From Streptomyces zagrosensis (GTDB taxonomy: Bacteria; Actinomycetota; Actinomycetes; Streptomycetales; Streptomycetaceae): a DNA stretch of 64,000 nt. Positions 8,473-18,615 of this stretch are shown piece after piece. Numbering within the stretch: the first letter of the stretch is position 1; every line of letters begins with the position of its first letter. A program made the position numbers and the translations under genes. The notes below the pieces were generated by a model. The model saw only the letters and a list, made by a program, of their open reading frames with translations, was not told where the DNA came from and made no database searches. Where the stretch lies: assembly GCF_014203645.1 (NCBI RefSeq), contig NZ_JACHJL010000002.1, positions 496,001-560,000 of the forward strand. Reading direction: 5' to 3'.

Positions 8473-9378
8473 TCACCAATCGACGGCGGCGCGGAGCAGC
8501 CAGTCATGTGCTCGGGCGAGATGCGAGGCCAGGGTGCCGGTCCGTACGACCAGGAAGTAGGTGCGTAGCGGCGGCACGGGTGGTTCGAGGAGGGCCACCA
8601 CCTCGCCCTTGTCCAGTGCCTCCATGCAGAGGTAGCGCGGTAGGACGGCGAGCCCCGAACCCGCCATCACACAGGCGAGCACCGCCCGTAGGTCGGGGGC
8701 GATGATGGTGCCGGATGCGGCGATCGGGGCGTCGAACACGGCCGCCCAGTACGAGGTGACCAGCGGCAGGCTTTCGTGTACCTCGATCACCGGCACCGGT
8801 TCGAGCGCCCGATGGAGTACGGCGGGGCCGCCGCTCGCCCGGAGCAGTGAGGTGCCGAGTCGGGCGGCCCACCGCGGGGCAGCGATCAGTACGTGTTCCT
8901 CATCGCACAGCGGTGTCGCGGTCAATAGCCGGCCGCGCGGTCTTGAGGTGGTGATGGCGAGGTCGTAGTGGCTGACGGACAGGCCGGTGAACAGCTCCTC
9001 CGCGGTCCCGAATGTGGTGCGCACCGCGAGCCCGTCGAGTACCAGCGGGGCCAGCGCGGGCAGCACGCGCAGCGTCGTGAACTCCGGCGGCCCGCCGAGG
9101 TGCAGAGTGCGTCGTGCGGTGATGTCCGCACTGTCGGACTCGGTGATCTCCAACAGGGCGTCGATGTGCGGGGCGGTCTTGTGCGCGAGTTCGTCGGCGG
9201 CGCTGGTCGGGGTGACGCCCCGGGCGCGGCGGATGAACAGGGGGCGACCCAACTGGCGTTCCAGTGACCGTATCTGGCCGGTGACGGCGGGTTGGGACAA
9301 TCCGAGCAGGGTCGCCGCGCGCGTCAGGGACCCAGCTCGGTAGACCGCGATGAACGTGCGTAGCAGGGCTAAGTCCAT
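8473..9378 (-). CDS. LysR family transcriptional regulator
   Basis: 301 aa, ATG at 9378 with a GAGGGG ribosome site. The N-terminal helix-turn-helix is typical: MDLALLRTFIAVYRAGSLTR, then AATLLGLSQPAVTGQIRSLE with RQLGRPLFIRR. The effector domain (residues ~90-295) has the LysR substrate-binding pattern, ending in GSGLAVLPRYL and a C-terminal helix. It activates or represses an unidentified target. No enzyme or transporter gene is divergent to it; the divergent side holds a possible small RNA instead. Confidence 0.88.
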   Translation of the reverse strand: MDLALLRTFIAVYRAGSLTRAATLLGLSQPAVTGQIRSLERQLGRPLFIRRARGVTPTSAADELAHKTAPHIDALLEITESDSADITARRTLHLGGPPEFTTLRVLPALAPLVLDGLAVRTTFGTAEELFTGLSVSHYDLAITTSRPRGRLLTATPLCDEEHVLIAAPRWAARLGTSLLRASGGPAVLHRALEPVPVIEVHESLPLVTSYWAAVFDAPIAASGTIIAPDLRAVLACVMAGSGLAVLPRYLCMEALDKGEVVALLEPPVPPLRTYFLVVRTGTLASHLARAHDWLLRAAVDW

Positions 9379-9414
9379 CGATTCCCCTCAACATCAGATG
9401 CCCCACCGCTCATC

Positions 9415-9560
9415 AACTATAAATATGTCGATAGGTTCATGCCGCTAGGGTGATTGGACACTGACGCAGAGTCAACTAGCCTTATGCGCGCGGTTCGGTG
9501 AGCGTTGAACCGTGGCTGGCAGAGCCACGAGGGGGGAGGTTCTGCCAGCCTGCTTTTTTT
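9415..9560 (+). ncRNA. Candidate small RNA ending in an orphan Rho-independent terminator
   Basis: No protein gene on the + strand leads into this terminator. An AT-rich block with TATAAAT at about 9418-9424 could be a -10. It is followed by a hairpin CGGTTC/GAACCG (9491-9496, 9507-9512) and then the terminator. Together they would give a transcript of about 130 nt. Upstream lies the start of the divergent LysR gene. A family match is not recognised; the call rests on architecture alone. Confidence 0.45.
9514..9560 (+). terminator. Rho-independent terminator
   Basis: A 10-bp perfect stem GGCTGGCAGA (9514-9523) / TCTGCCAGCC (9541-9550) with a 17-nt loop, followed by TGC and seven T residues. 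The T tract is only on the + strand side, so it stops + strand transcription. This is unusually canonical for a high-GC genome, where few terminators have a good T tract. Confidence 0.8.
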
Positions 9561-9869
9561 GCGACCGTCGTAGATCCCTGCCGAGAGTCACCGCGGCTCC
9601 GGTGCCGGGAGCGCGGGCCGCATGGCCTTCGGGCCGCGACCGCCGCGCGAGTCCGTGTCGCGACTGCCGTGCCGCCCCGGTGCCGCAATCGTTGTCGCGA
9701 CCTCCGTGCCGCACAGTGCCGGACGTCCCATGCCGACCTGCCCGCGCCGCGAACGGTTTCCACCGGCCTTGGCCTTGGCATTCGCCTTGCGACGGGGCAG
9801 CCGCGGCTTCGTACGGCGTTGCCCAGGCGCCCACCGCCAGGTCGTCGCCAGGTCGTCGCCAGGTCGTCG
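9561..9869. other. Intergenic, no gene seen
   Basis: About 309 bp between the orphan terminator and the cystathionine gamma-lyase stop. It is GC-rich and has open frames on both strands that show only Arg/Ala/Pro composition and no domain. It ends in three copies of an 11-bp repeat at about 9836-9868. Confidence 0.4.
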
Positions 9870-11126
9870 TTAGACCACGGCCTCGGCGAGTGCCGCGTCC
9901 AGCGCGTGTTGTACGTCCGCGATGAGGTCCTCCGGATCTTCGACACCGACCGAGAAGCGGATAAAGCCCTCCGGAACGGCATCCCCGCCCCATCGTTCTC
10001 GACGCTCCGCGGTTGACCGTACGCCGCCGAAGCTCGTCGCGTCGTCCACAAGCCGCAGTGCGGCCAAAAACCGCTGTGCATATGCGCGATCCGACAGGGT
10101 GAAGGACACCACGCACCCATAGCGCCCCCGCCGCATCTGCCGCACCGCAACCTCGTGCGCGGGGTCCTGGGGCAACCCGGGATGGCGTACGTCGGTGACC
10201 TCGGGGCGGTCGAGCAGCATCCGGGCGAGGGCGAGCGCGTTGGACGCCTGCCGGTCCACGCGCAGCTGAAGCGTGGCCAGCGACCGATGGGCGAGCCATG
10301 CCTCCATCGGCCCCGGGATCGCACCCACGGTCTTACGCCAGGTGCGCACCTCCGCGGCGAGCGCCGGGTCGCGGCAGGTGACGTAGCCGAGTAGGAGATC
10401 GCCGTGGCCCGTGACGGCCTTGGTGCCGCTGGCCAACGAGAAGTCGGCGCCCAGCTCAAGTGGGCGCTGGCCGAGCGGGGTGGCCAGCGTGTTATCGACG
10501 GCCACCAGCGCGCCCCGCTCGTGTGCCGCCGCGGCGAGCCGGCGGATGTCGCAGACGTCGAGGCCGGGGTTGGAGGGTGTTTCCAGCCACAGCAACCGGG
10601 CCCCGTCGAGCAGGTCGAGTTGGGCGTCACCGCCGGTGGGCGCGGTGCGCACGGTGATGCCGTAACTGATGAGCCGGTCGCGCAGCGTGCGTAGCAGGTG
10701 GTAGCCGTCCGAAGGCAGCACCACCGTGTCGCCCTGCCGCAGTTGTGAGAACAGTACGGCCGACGTCGCCGCGGCACCGGAAGCGAAAACGACGCTCTCG
10801 GGCCGCGCCGGACCGTCTTGGGTCGGCGGCGCGGCGGGGCGGGGTTCGGCGGGGTCGAAATCGGCTGGGCACTCCAGCTCGGTGATCGCGCGCTCAAGGA
10901 GTGACCAGGTCGGATTGGCCTCACGGCCGTAGGTGTACGGGCCGTCCAGCGGGTCGGCGTCGCCGGGTAGATGGAAGTGGGCCGCGAAGACGGGGCCCGG
11001 CAGTGTCGGTTCGTACGCCGCAGGCGCGGGCAGCCCGGCCCGCACCGCACGGGTGCCGTCGCCGGCTGCCCCAAGGCTTCGAGCGCCGTCGCCTGCTGCC
11101 TCCGAGCCCTGTGGTCGCTGGTTCAT
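9870..11126 (-). CDS. Cystathionine gamma-lyase / trans-sulfuration PLP enzyme
   Basis: 418 aa, ATG at 11126 with GGAGGG upstream. A Cys/Met-metabolism PLP-dependent enzyme that cleaves cystathionine to cysteine, 2-oxobutyrate and ammonia, or a close relative. The PLP lysine is in FSLASGTKAVTGHGD, the aspartate contacting the pyridine nitrogen is in VAVDNTLATP, and ETPSNPGLDVCDI is the family signature. The N-terminus has PYTYGREANPTWSLLE, the subunit-interface region. The first ~45 residues and an insert near residue 95 (Pro/Ala-rich) are unconserved. Three 11-bp CCAGGTCGTCG repeats lie just past its stop. Confidence 0.85.
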   Translation of the reverse strand: MNQRPQGSEAAGDGARSLGAAGDGTRAVRAGLPAPAAYEPTLPGPVFAAHFHLPGDADPLDGPYTYGREANPTWSLLERAITELECPADFDPAEPRPAAPPTQDGPARPESVVFASGAAATSAVLFSQLRQGDTVVLPSDGYHLLRTLRDRLISYGITVRTAPTGGDAQLDLLDGARLLWLETPSNPGLDVCDIRRLAAAAHERGALVAVDNTLATPLGQRPLELGADFSLASGTKAVTGHGDLLLGYVTCRDPALAAEVRTWRKTVGAIPGPMEAWLAHRSLATLQLRVDRQASNALALARMLLDRPEVTDVRHPGLPQDPAHEVAVRQMRRGRYGCVVSFTLSDRAYAQRFLAALRLVDDATSFGGVRSTAERRERWGGDAVPEGFIRFSVGVEDPEDLIADVQHALDAALAEAVV

Positions 11127-11231
11127 CGCACCCTCCAGTTGCGTCCGCGGGGGTACGCCGCCGGCCCGCCCGCCGTACCCGCGCTCGTTGCCGCGCGGTC
11201 AGCCGCGCGCCCTTCCGCATGTGTCATGGGA

Positions 11232-11609
11232 TCAATCCTTGTCCGGCAGGACCAGGTGCATGATCCAGGAGACGACGGAGATGATCAGTCCGCCGACCAC
11301 CGCGGTCCCGAAGCCCTCCACCTGGAAGCTCAGGTCCGCCTTGTCGGCCAGCCACGAGGTCAGCAGCAGCATCAGGGCATTGATGACCAGCGTGATCAGA
11401 CCGAGGGTGAGGATGAACAGGGGAAGGGAGAGCAGCTTCACAACCGGCTTGACGACAAAGTTCACCAAGCCGAAGAGCAGCGCGACCAGAATCAAGGTGA
11501 TCGTCTTGCGGCCGGTGTTCTCACCGGTCAAGGTGATGTCCTTGAGCAGCCATATGGCGACCGCGAGGGCGGCGGCGTTGGCGAGCGTCTTGATGATGAA
11601 ATTCTTCAT
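11232..11609 (-). CDS. Phage holin family (YvlD-like) membrane protein
   Basis: 125 aa, ATG at 11609 (MKNFIIKTLANAAALAVAIW). Four predicted membrane helices cover most of the length: residues ~8-22, 38-56 (ITLILVALLFGLVNFVVKP), 60-83 (LPLFILTLGLITLVINAL) and 100-120. The FGLVNFVVKPV motif identifies the phage_holin_4_2/YvlD family. Despite the name it is a chromosomal membrane protein of unknown role, not evidence of a prophage. It is divergent from the cupin gene, with starts 43 bp apart. Confidence 0.85.
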   Translation of the reverse strand: MKNFIIKTLANAAALAVAIWLLKDITLTGENTGRKTITLILVALLFGLVNFVVKPVVKLLSLPLFILTLGLITLVINALMLLLTSWLADKADLSFQVEGFGTAVVGGLIISVVSWIMHLVLPDKD

Positions 11610-11652
11610 GGAAACGATCGTTGCAGATGACACGGCAAGGGGTGGAGAGGGC

Positions 11653-11970
11653 ATGAAGGCGTTCCGGCTAGACGAGCTGGAGGCGGAGCGCGCCGCGAAT
11701 GACGGCGCGTACCTACAGTTCCTGCGCGAGCGCAACATGTCCGTGGGGTTGTATGCGCTGGACGCGGGCAACACCGATCCGCAGCAACCGCATCGGCAAG
11801 ACGAGGTGTATCTGGTGGTCAGCGGCCGGGCTGCGATCACGGTGGGAACCGAGACCACCGCGGTGGCGCGCGGTAGCGTCGTTTATGTGCCGGCCGGAGT
11901 TCCGCACAAGTTTCACCACATTACGGAGGACCTGCGGGTCATGGTCGTCTTCTCCCCGCCGGAGAGCTGA
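11653..11970 (+). CDS. Small cupin domain protein
   Basis: 105 aa, ATG at 11653 with GGAGAGG upstream. A single cupin beta-barrel: metal-binding motif 1 spans PHRQDEVYLVVSGRAAI (His, then Glu) and motif 2 includes VPAGVPHKFHHI. It could be a metal-dependent enzyme or a sensor; single-cupin proteins of this length rarely reveal their reaction. It shares a 43-bp bidirectional promoter region with the holin-like gene. Confidence 0.82.
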   Translation: MKAFRLDELEAERAANDGAYLQFLRERNMSVGLYALDAGNTDPQQPHRQDEVYLVVSGRAAITVGTETTAVARGSVVYVPAGVPHKFHHITEDLRVMVVFSPPES

Positions 11971-12203
11971 CCCGACGCCGCGGTAGCCCATGCGCAGGCC
12001 CGCGGTAGCGAACCCGCAGGCCGTGGCAGCGGAACCCGCACATCGGGGCGACGCGACCCGTAGGGGATGGGTCAGGGGAGTACAAGGGCCACAACATCCC
12101 CATATGCCGGTGCGCCGCTCTAGCATCGGGACTGCGAGGGGGAGAGCAACGAAGCAGCCAGATCACGGGATCGAGCAGGGCAAGCAGAAAGCAGGGTGCC
12201 ATC

Positions 12204-12443
12204 GTGGCCGCGAAGCGGATATTCCAGGGCCTTCCGTGGTGGGTGAAGTGGATCGCCGCACCCCTCCTGATCATCGCCGTGTTCAGTAGCCCCATCACCA
12301 GCGTCGTTGGTCTCGTCGCCTGGCTGCTGTTCCGGGCACTGCTTCTGGTCGCCATCATCGGTGGCCTGATCTACGCGGTGCGCAAATTCACCTCATCGTC
12401 GTCCTCGTCTTCGTTGTCTCGCTCCTCGCGCGACGATTGGTGA
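12204..12443 (+). CDS. DUF5326 family small membrane protein
   Basis: 79 aa, GTG at 12204 with an AGCAGGG site. MAAKRIFQGLPWWVKWIAAP is followed by two hydrophobic helices (residues ~16-32 and 37-60) and a serine-rich, positively charged tail ending RSSRDDW. The LPWWVKW signature and the ...IYAVRKF... second helix match the actinobacterial DUF5326 family. No function is known. It lies upstream of the ssgR/ssgA region. Confidence 0.8.
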   Translation: MAAKRIFQGLPWWVKWIAAPLLIIAVFSSPITSVVGLVAWLLFRALLLVAIIGGLIYAVRKFTSSSSSSSLSRSSRDDW

Positions 12444-12561
12444 GCGCACCAACGCCCTGTGGCCCGACCCTCCTCATGCGTCGGCTGGCTCGGACCTGAC
12501 CCAGTGCGCGGCAGGTGCTGAGCCAGCCCACTCGAAACTCGTACGCCGCTGAAAGCGCGAC

Positions 12562-13185
12562 ATGTTGCGGTCCGGTTCGAGCCCCAGCGGGACACGCGGG
12601 CCGGATGACGCAGCGGTGGCGAGGGTGGCCCCGTCCGGCAGGTGTCGCCCGTCCGCCTTCCGGCCAAGGCGGCGGTGCGGGCGCGTCACCAACACCGTTG
12701 CCGCGCTCGCCCACGAGCTGAGCGTGGCCGTCTACTTCGCCGTTTACCGTGCGGGTGAGGTCGAGGCGCTTGTTGCCGCCGACGCGCCCGGGGCGCAAGC
12801 GGTCGTGGAACGGGCCGACTTCCGGGAGGCCGCACACGCACACGTCATCGGTCAGTGCCTGCTGGCGCACCTCGATGAGGTGGAGTGCCGCGACCACTTC
12901 GCCCGCTGTCCCATGCGGCCCCGCGCCCCGAACTCAGGCTCTCACGAGGCGGATTTCCGGCGTCGGCTCGCCGCAAGGCGGCGTTTTCAGCCGGTCTGTG
13001 AGCAGGGGAAGTATGCGCCCGGCACACTCTGTGTCGCCTTCCCCGCACCCGCCGCCTACGCCACAGCGACCTTGGCGGTTTCCGCACCCTCAGACAAAGC
13101 GGAACGGCTCCGTCCCGCTGTCAATTCGCTACGCTCCAGAGTCGGAGCGCTCATCAGCTCTCTGTCGTTCTCTATCAGTATCTGA
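12562..13185 (+). pseudogene. ssgR: ssgR remnant: IclR-type regulator lacking its DNA-binding domain
   Basis: The frame from ATG 12562 encodes 207 aa. From about residue 42 it matches an IclR effector domain: NTVAALAHELSVAVYFAVYR, VEALVAADAPGAQAV, DFREAAHAHVIGQCLLAHLD, and the C-terminal YAPGTLCVAFPAPAAYATA with LRSRVGALISSLSFSISI. In S. coelicolor an IclR gene, ssgR, sits directly before ssgA, as here. The winged-helix half is missing. An in-frame TGA lies four codons before the ATG, and none of the three + frames from 12444 to 12690 shows a helix-turn-helix. Residues 1-41 are Arg/Pro/Gly noise, probably out-of-frame remnant. Confidence 0.72.
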
Positions 13186-13287
13186 AAACTCACTCCTTGT
13201 GATCCGCCAAGCGTTGGCGGACGATGGCGTCAAGAGGGCCAGGAGGGCTTAAACCTGGCCATTCCTACCGACTCGGGGCGGCGAACG

Positions 13288-13725
13288 ATGCGTGACACAG
13301 TCCAGGCAGAGGTGACGATGACCTTCTTCGTCTCGGAGGAGCTCTCCTTCCGCATTCCGGTCGAGCTCGGGTACGACAAGGCCGACCCGTACGCGGTGCA
13401 GTTCACCTTCCACCTTCCCGGCGATGCTCCCGTGAGCTGGGCGTTTGCCCGGGAGTTGTTGCTCGACGGGCTCAGTGGGCCCACCGGTGAGGGCGATGTT
13501 CATATCTGCCCCGCCGGCCCAGAGGAGCTGGCGGATACGTTGATCCGGCTCCAAGTGGGCGCCGAGGGTGCCCTGTTCCGGGTGAGTGCAGCCCCATTGG
13601 TGGCCTTCTTGGATCGTACGGACCGATTGGTCCCGGTCGGCTCCGAGGAGGAGGCGAGCGATTCTGCTAGCAGCCTGGACGCGGTGCTGGACCGCATCCT
13701 GGCGGAGGACCGCTACGCAGGGTAA
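13288..13725 (+). CDS. ssgA: SsgA sporulation/cell-division activator
   Basis: 145 aa, ATG at 13288. An SsgA-like protein restricted to morphologically complex actinobacteria. SsgA localises SsgB, which recruits FtsZ for sporulation septation. MRDTVQAEVTMTFFVSEELS, FRIPVELGYDKADPYAVQFT, FHLPGDAPVSWAFARELLLD, GPTGEGDVHI and PLVAFLDRTDRLVP match SsgA rather than SsgB, which has a different N-terminus and is slightly shorter. It follows the decayed ssgR by 102 bp. SsgR activates ssgA in S. coelicolor, so control must differ here. Confidence 0.92.
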   Translation: MRDTVQAEVTMTFFVSEELSFRIPVELGYDKADPYAVQFTFHLPGDAPVSWAFARELLLDGLSGPTGEGDVHICPAGPEELADTLIRLQVGAEGALFRVSAAPLVAFLDRTDRLVPVGSEEEASDSASSLDAVLDRILAEDRYAG

Positions 13726-14020
13726 GAACGTGCCGCCCACGGCGCGTTGCCTGGACGTTTTTACGCGCACGTCGCGGCGCTTTGCGCGCACGTCGCGGCG
13801 CCCGACGCGCTGACGCGGCCCGGGCACCTGGCCTCGCCGCCCGTTGCAGCGGGCCCCTGGCCCGCCTGGGCCTGGCCTTGTTCCGCCCCGGCTCACTCAG
13901 CGCCATGCCCTGGCTCACTCAGCGCCATGCCCTGGCTCGCTCTGTGCCGTGCTTCGCTTCGCTCTGTGCCGTGCTTCGCTTCGCTCTGTGCCTTGCCTCG
14001 CTGCGCTCAGCGTCGCCTTT
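13726..14020. repeat. Intergenic 22-bp tandem arrays between ssgA and yibE/F
   Basis: At about 13891-14005 there are two 22-bp arrays: GCTCACTCAGCGCCATGCCC(TG) twice, and GCTCTGTGCCGTGCTTCGCT(TC) two to three times, with diverged copies to either side. A shorter ACGTCGCGGCGC repeat lies at about 13768-13801. No spacers of constant length separate the units, so this is not CRISPR. No gene seen. Confidence 0.7.
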
Positions 14021-15826
14021 TCACTTCGCCCGGCGTCGTCGTCCGCTGCCGCGTCCCGGTAGGCCCGCCCTGCGCCCCGCCGCGGTGCTCGTGGCTCGGC
14101 TCGTGCCGGTGGCCGGTCCGGCCTCGGGTTCGCCGGACGGCTGCTGCTCTGCCGTCAGCGGGCCGGACTCGGTCCACTGCCCCGCTCCCGCTCCCGTGCC
14201 GGCGGCGCCGACCGCCCCGGCCGGAGCGGGCGTACTCGCAGCCCCCGGGCGTGACCGGTCGGCCGAGACCACCAGCGCCGCGAGTGCGGTGGTCACCGGG
14301 ACCGAGGCCACCAGGCCGATGCTGCCGACCAAGGTTCGTACGATCTCCTCCGCGACGATTTCGCTGGTCGCCACCGTGCTCACCCCGCTGTCCGCGATGG
14401 AAAACAGCAGCAGTAGCGGCAGTGCGGCACCCGCGTAGGCGAGCACCAGGGTGTTCACCACCGAAGCGATGTGGTCTCGGCCGATGCGCATGGCCGCCGC
14501 GTACAGCGTGCGCCAATGCGCCGATGGGTCGGCCGCCTTGAGCTCCCACACCGCCGAGGTTTGGGTGACCGTCACATCGTCAAGGACGCCGAGTGAGCCA
14601 ATGATGACCCCGGCGAGCAGCAGGCCCTCGATCTCGATGTCGGGGTAAAGGCCGTGCACCAGGCCGGTCTGGTCGTCGGTGTTGCCGGTCAGATGTGCCC
14701 ACCCGATGAACAGCGAGCCAAGCAGGCCGATCAGCAGCAGGGAGATCAGCGTGCCGACCACCGCTACCGAGGTTCTGGCCGTGAGGCCGTGGCACAGGTA
14801 CAGCGCGATCAACATGATGGCGCTGCCCCCGATCACCGCCACGACCAGCGGGTTCGAACCTTGCAGGACCGCAGGCAGGATGAAGAGTGTCAGCACGCCG
14901 AAGCTGATCGCGAGAGCCACCAGCGCGAAGACGCCGCGCATCCGCCCCACCGCGACCACGACCAGTGCGAAGAGCCCCGCCAACAGCATCATCGGCAGTT
15001 TCCGATCGACATCGGAGACCGAGTATTGAAGGTTTTTCGGTGCTTTGGGGGCGTACGCGAGGAGGAGTTTTTGGTCCTTCTCGTACTGCCGGGATTGCGT
15101 TGGCTGCACGATCTCGGTGAATCGGCGGCCCTTGTCCTTGCCCGACGTCACCTCGATTGTCGCCTTTTTGCAGGGGTCATCCTTGGCCGCGGGCGCCGGC
15201 TCTGTGCCGCCCGGTTGCTCGCCCGGCGGTGGTTGCTGCGCCGGCGGCAGGGCGCCCACGTCGGCGCATCGCACCGTGTCGAGCTGCACCACCCGGCCCG
15301 ACTCGGTTTTCTGGTCGAATCCGAGTCCCGACTGGCCCTCGTGCCCGGGGGCGCCACCCGGCCACAACACGATCAGCCCGGCGACGACGGCCACGCTGAA
15401 CGGGATGAGCACCGCCGCGATGACCTTGCGCAGATGTGAGGAGACCGGGGCGGCGGGCCCGTGGCTGTGACTGTGCCCATGGCTGTGTACGTGACTGCCC
15501 CCTTGCCCGTGGCCATCGGCGCGGCCCTGGCCCTGGCCAGGACTGTGTCTGTGTCCCCGCCCCGGTCCCGGCCCGTGCCTGTGATCAGGTCCGCCGAGCT
15601 CGTCATCGCCGTCGCTGCCACCACCACCGCTGTCGCTGCCGTTGCCGCCCTCACCACCGTTGCCGGGTGGCCGCGGCGGTCCGGGGGGCTGCTGCGGGGG
15701 AGGTGGCTGCGGGTGGGGGTGGCCGGGTCCCTGCGGCTGCCCGGTGGCGGGCGGCGGGGTGGGGGCGTGCGGCTGCTCGGCGTGGGGTCCTGGCCGCCGC
15801 TCCGGCCCTGGCTCGGTGGGAGTCAT
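14021..15826 (-). CDS. YibE/F family membrane protein with His-rich N-terminus
   Basis: 601 aa, ATG at 15826 (MTPTEPGPERRPG). The N-terminal ~150 residues are low-complexity, Pro/Gly-rich then strongly His-rich (SHVHSHGHSHSHG), suggesting metal binding. One helix near residue 160 (VIAAVLIPFSVAVVAGLIVL) is followed by an extracytoplasmic domain. At least seven membrane helices of the YibE/F domain follow, with SVSDVDRKLPMMLLAGLFAL, LYPDIEIEGLLLAGVIIGSL and GVLDDVTVTQTSAVWEL as family signatures. The function of YibE/F is not established; metal or phosphonate transport has been suggested. It is divergent from thiC. Confidence 0.82.
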   Translation of the reverse strand: MTPTEPGPERRPGPHAEQPHAPTPPPATGQPQGPGHPHPQPPPPQQPPGPPRPPGNGGEGGNGSDSGGGGSDGDDELGGPDHRHGPGPGRGHRHSPGQGQGRADGHGQGGSHVHSHGHSHSHGPAAPVSSHLRKVIAAVLIPFSVAVVAGLIVLWPGGAPGHEGQSGLGFDQKTESGRVVQLDTVRCADVGALPPAQQPPPGEQPGGTEPAPAAKDDPCKKATIEVTSGKDKGRRFTEIVQPTQSRQYEKDQKLLLAYAPKAPKNLQYSVSDVDRKLPMMLLAGLFALVVVAVGRMRGVFALVALAISFGVLTLFILPAVLQGSNPLVVAVIGGSAIMLIALYLCHGLTARTSVAVVGTLISLLLIGLLGSLFIGWAHLTGNTDDQTGLVHGLYPDIEIEGLLLAGVIIGSLGVLDDVTVTQTSAVWELKAADPSAHWRTLYAAAMRIGRDHIASVVNTLVLAYAGAALPLLLLFSIADSGVSTVATSEIVAEEIVRTLVGSIGLVASVPVTTALAALVVSADRSRPGAASTPAPAGAVGAAGTGAGAGQWTESGPLTAEQQPSGEPEAGPATGTSRATSTAAGRRAGLPGRGSGRRRRAK

Positions 15827-15898
15827 GGTCCGATCATCGCAAGGCCCTCTGGTCCAATCCGTCTGGGAACCGCTAGCGTGGTGGCACCTTTGCAATCG

Positions 15899-17828
<1,930 letters not shown>

Positions 17829-17838
17829 CCCACCCTCC

Positions 17839-17877
17839 CCCGAGCGCCGTCCCGACCCACCCGGGACGGCGCTCGGG
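17839..17877 (+). terminator. Strong hairpin after thiC
   Basis: A perfect 15-bp stem, CCCGAGCGCCGTCCC (17839-17853) and GGGACGGCGCTCGGG (17863-17877), with a 9-nt loop. There is no T tract, as is common in Streptomyces. It separates thiC from vapB and should limit read-through into the toxin-antitoxin genes. Confidence 0.75.
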
Positions 17878-17906
17878 CGCGTTCACGGGCCGGGATCGGG
17901 CGGTCG

Positions 17907-17947
17907 CTGTTATATTCAAGAGCGTTGTTGGTCTTATATAGTGGAGG
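17907..17947 (+). promoter_or_regulatory. AT-rich promoter/operator region and ribosome site of vapBC
   Basis: Two TTATAT hexamers (17910-17915 and 17934-17939) 24 bp apart lie in an AT-rich patch unlike the surrounding DNA. They are followed by GGAGG at 17943-17947, five bases before the vapB ATG. The first hexamer is the better -10 candidate; the pair may also be the RHH antitoxin operator. Inferred from position. Confidence 0.5.
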
Positions 17948-17952
17948 AACAT

Positions 17953-18174
17953 ATGGGCGTGACGACCATCGACCTGGACGAAGACGCCCTCGCGAAGGCC
18001 CTTCGCTTCTCCGGGGGCGCGACCAAGAAAGAGGTGGTGAACGAGGCCCTGCGCGAGTACGCCGAGAGACACGAGCGGGCCGCCCGGCGGGCTCGGCACT
18101 TCCAGGCCGCTCAGGAGTGGGACTACGAGGGGTGGCAGCTGCTCCACGAGGCCGAGAAGCGGAGGGACGGATGA
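17953..18174 (+). CDS. VapB-type antitoxin (ribbon-helix-helix)
   Basis: 73 aa, ATG at 17953 with a perfect GGAGG site. The N-terminal MGVTTIDLDEDALAKALRFS, then GGATKKEVVNEALREYAERH, is the beta-strand plus two helices of RHH antitoxins. The charged C-terminal tail (RRARHFQAAQEWDYEGWQLL) should wrap the toxin. It represses its own promoter and neutralises the PIN toxin. It overlaps the toxin gene by ATGA, the standard TA arrangement. The whole pair lies between two copies of the thiC 3' end, so it was probably acquired. Confidence 0.88.
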   Translation: MGVTTIDLDEDALAKALRFSGGATKKEVVNEALREYAERHERAARRARHFQAAQEWDYEGWQLLHEAEKRRDG

Positions 18175-18590
18175 TCCGCTACCTCGCGGACTCGACCGCC
18201 GTGTGGCGGCTGTTACGCGAAGAGCACCTGAACGACGCGTGGGGTGAGGACATCGATCTCCGTGTCATCGGCTCGTGTGCTCCCCAGCGCACTGAGTTCC
18301 GGCGTTCCGCCCGCAACCTCGCCCACTACGAGCAGATGGGCGAGATGTTCGCCGACCTGTATCCCGATGTGCCCCTGCCGAAGAACACGTGGGGCTGGAT
18401 CGAGTCCGCCCAGTTCAGGCTCGCCCAGAGCGGTGGAGCTGTCCGGGCGCTGTCCACCGTCGATCTGATGATCTGCGCCACCGCGGCCCACCACGGGTTG
18501 ATCGTGCTGCACGACGACAATGACTTCGCCACCGCTGCTGGGGTGCTGACCGACATCCTCCAACGCAGCGTCCGCGACGCTCCGCGCTAG
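18171..18590 (+). CDS. VapC-type PIN-domain ribonuclease toxin
   Basis: 139 aa, ATG at 18171 overlapping the antitoxin stop. A PIN-domain Mg2+-dependent RNase. The acidic active-site residues are visible: the first aspartate in [15 protein letters not shown], a glutamate in [13 protein letters not shown], and the C-terminal pair in [20 protein letters not shown] and [11 protein letters not shown]. The length is typical of VapC (about 130-140 aa). The usual targets are tRNAs or 23S rRNA; which one here is unknown. All catalytic positions look intact, so the toxin is probably active. Confidence 0.88.
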   Translation: MIRYLADSTAVWRLLREEHLNDAWGEDIDLRVIGSCAPQRTEFRRSARNLAHYEQMGEMFADLYPDVPLPKNTWGWIESAQFRLAQSGGAVRALSTVDLMICATAAHHGLIVLHDDNDFATAAGVLTDILQRSVRDAPR

Positions 18591-18615
18591 CTCGTCGTGT
18601 GGTGCTTTCTACCAT

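Noticed and set aside
9482..11074. A 530-codon frame overlapping cystathionine gamma-lyase on the same strand
   Set aside because: Composition is Pro/Arg/Thr noise typical of a shifted frame of a GC-rich gene; the other frame carries all PLP motifs.
11232..11609. Phage holin as a sign of a prophage
   Set aside because: The YvlD-type holin family is widespread on chromosomes; no other phage gene lies nearby.
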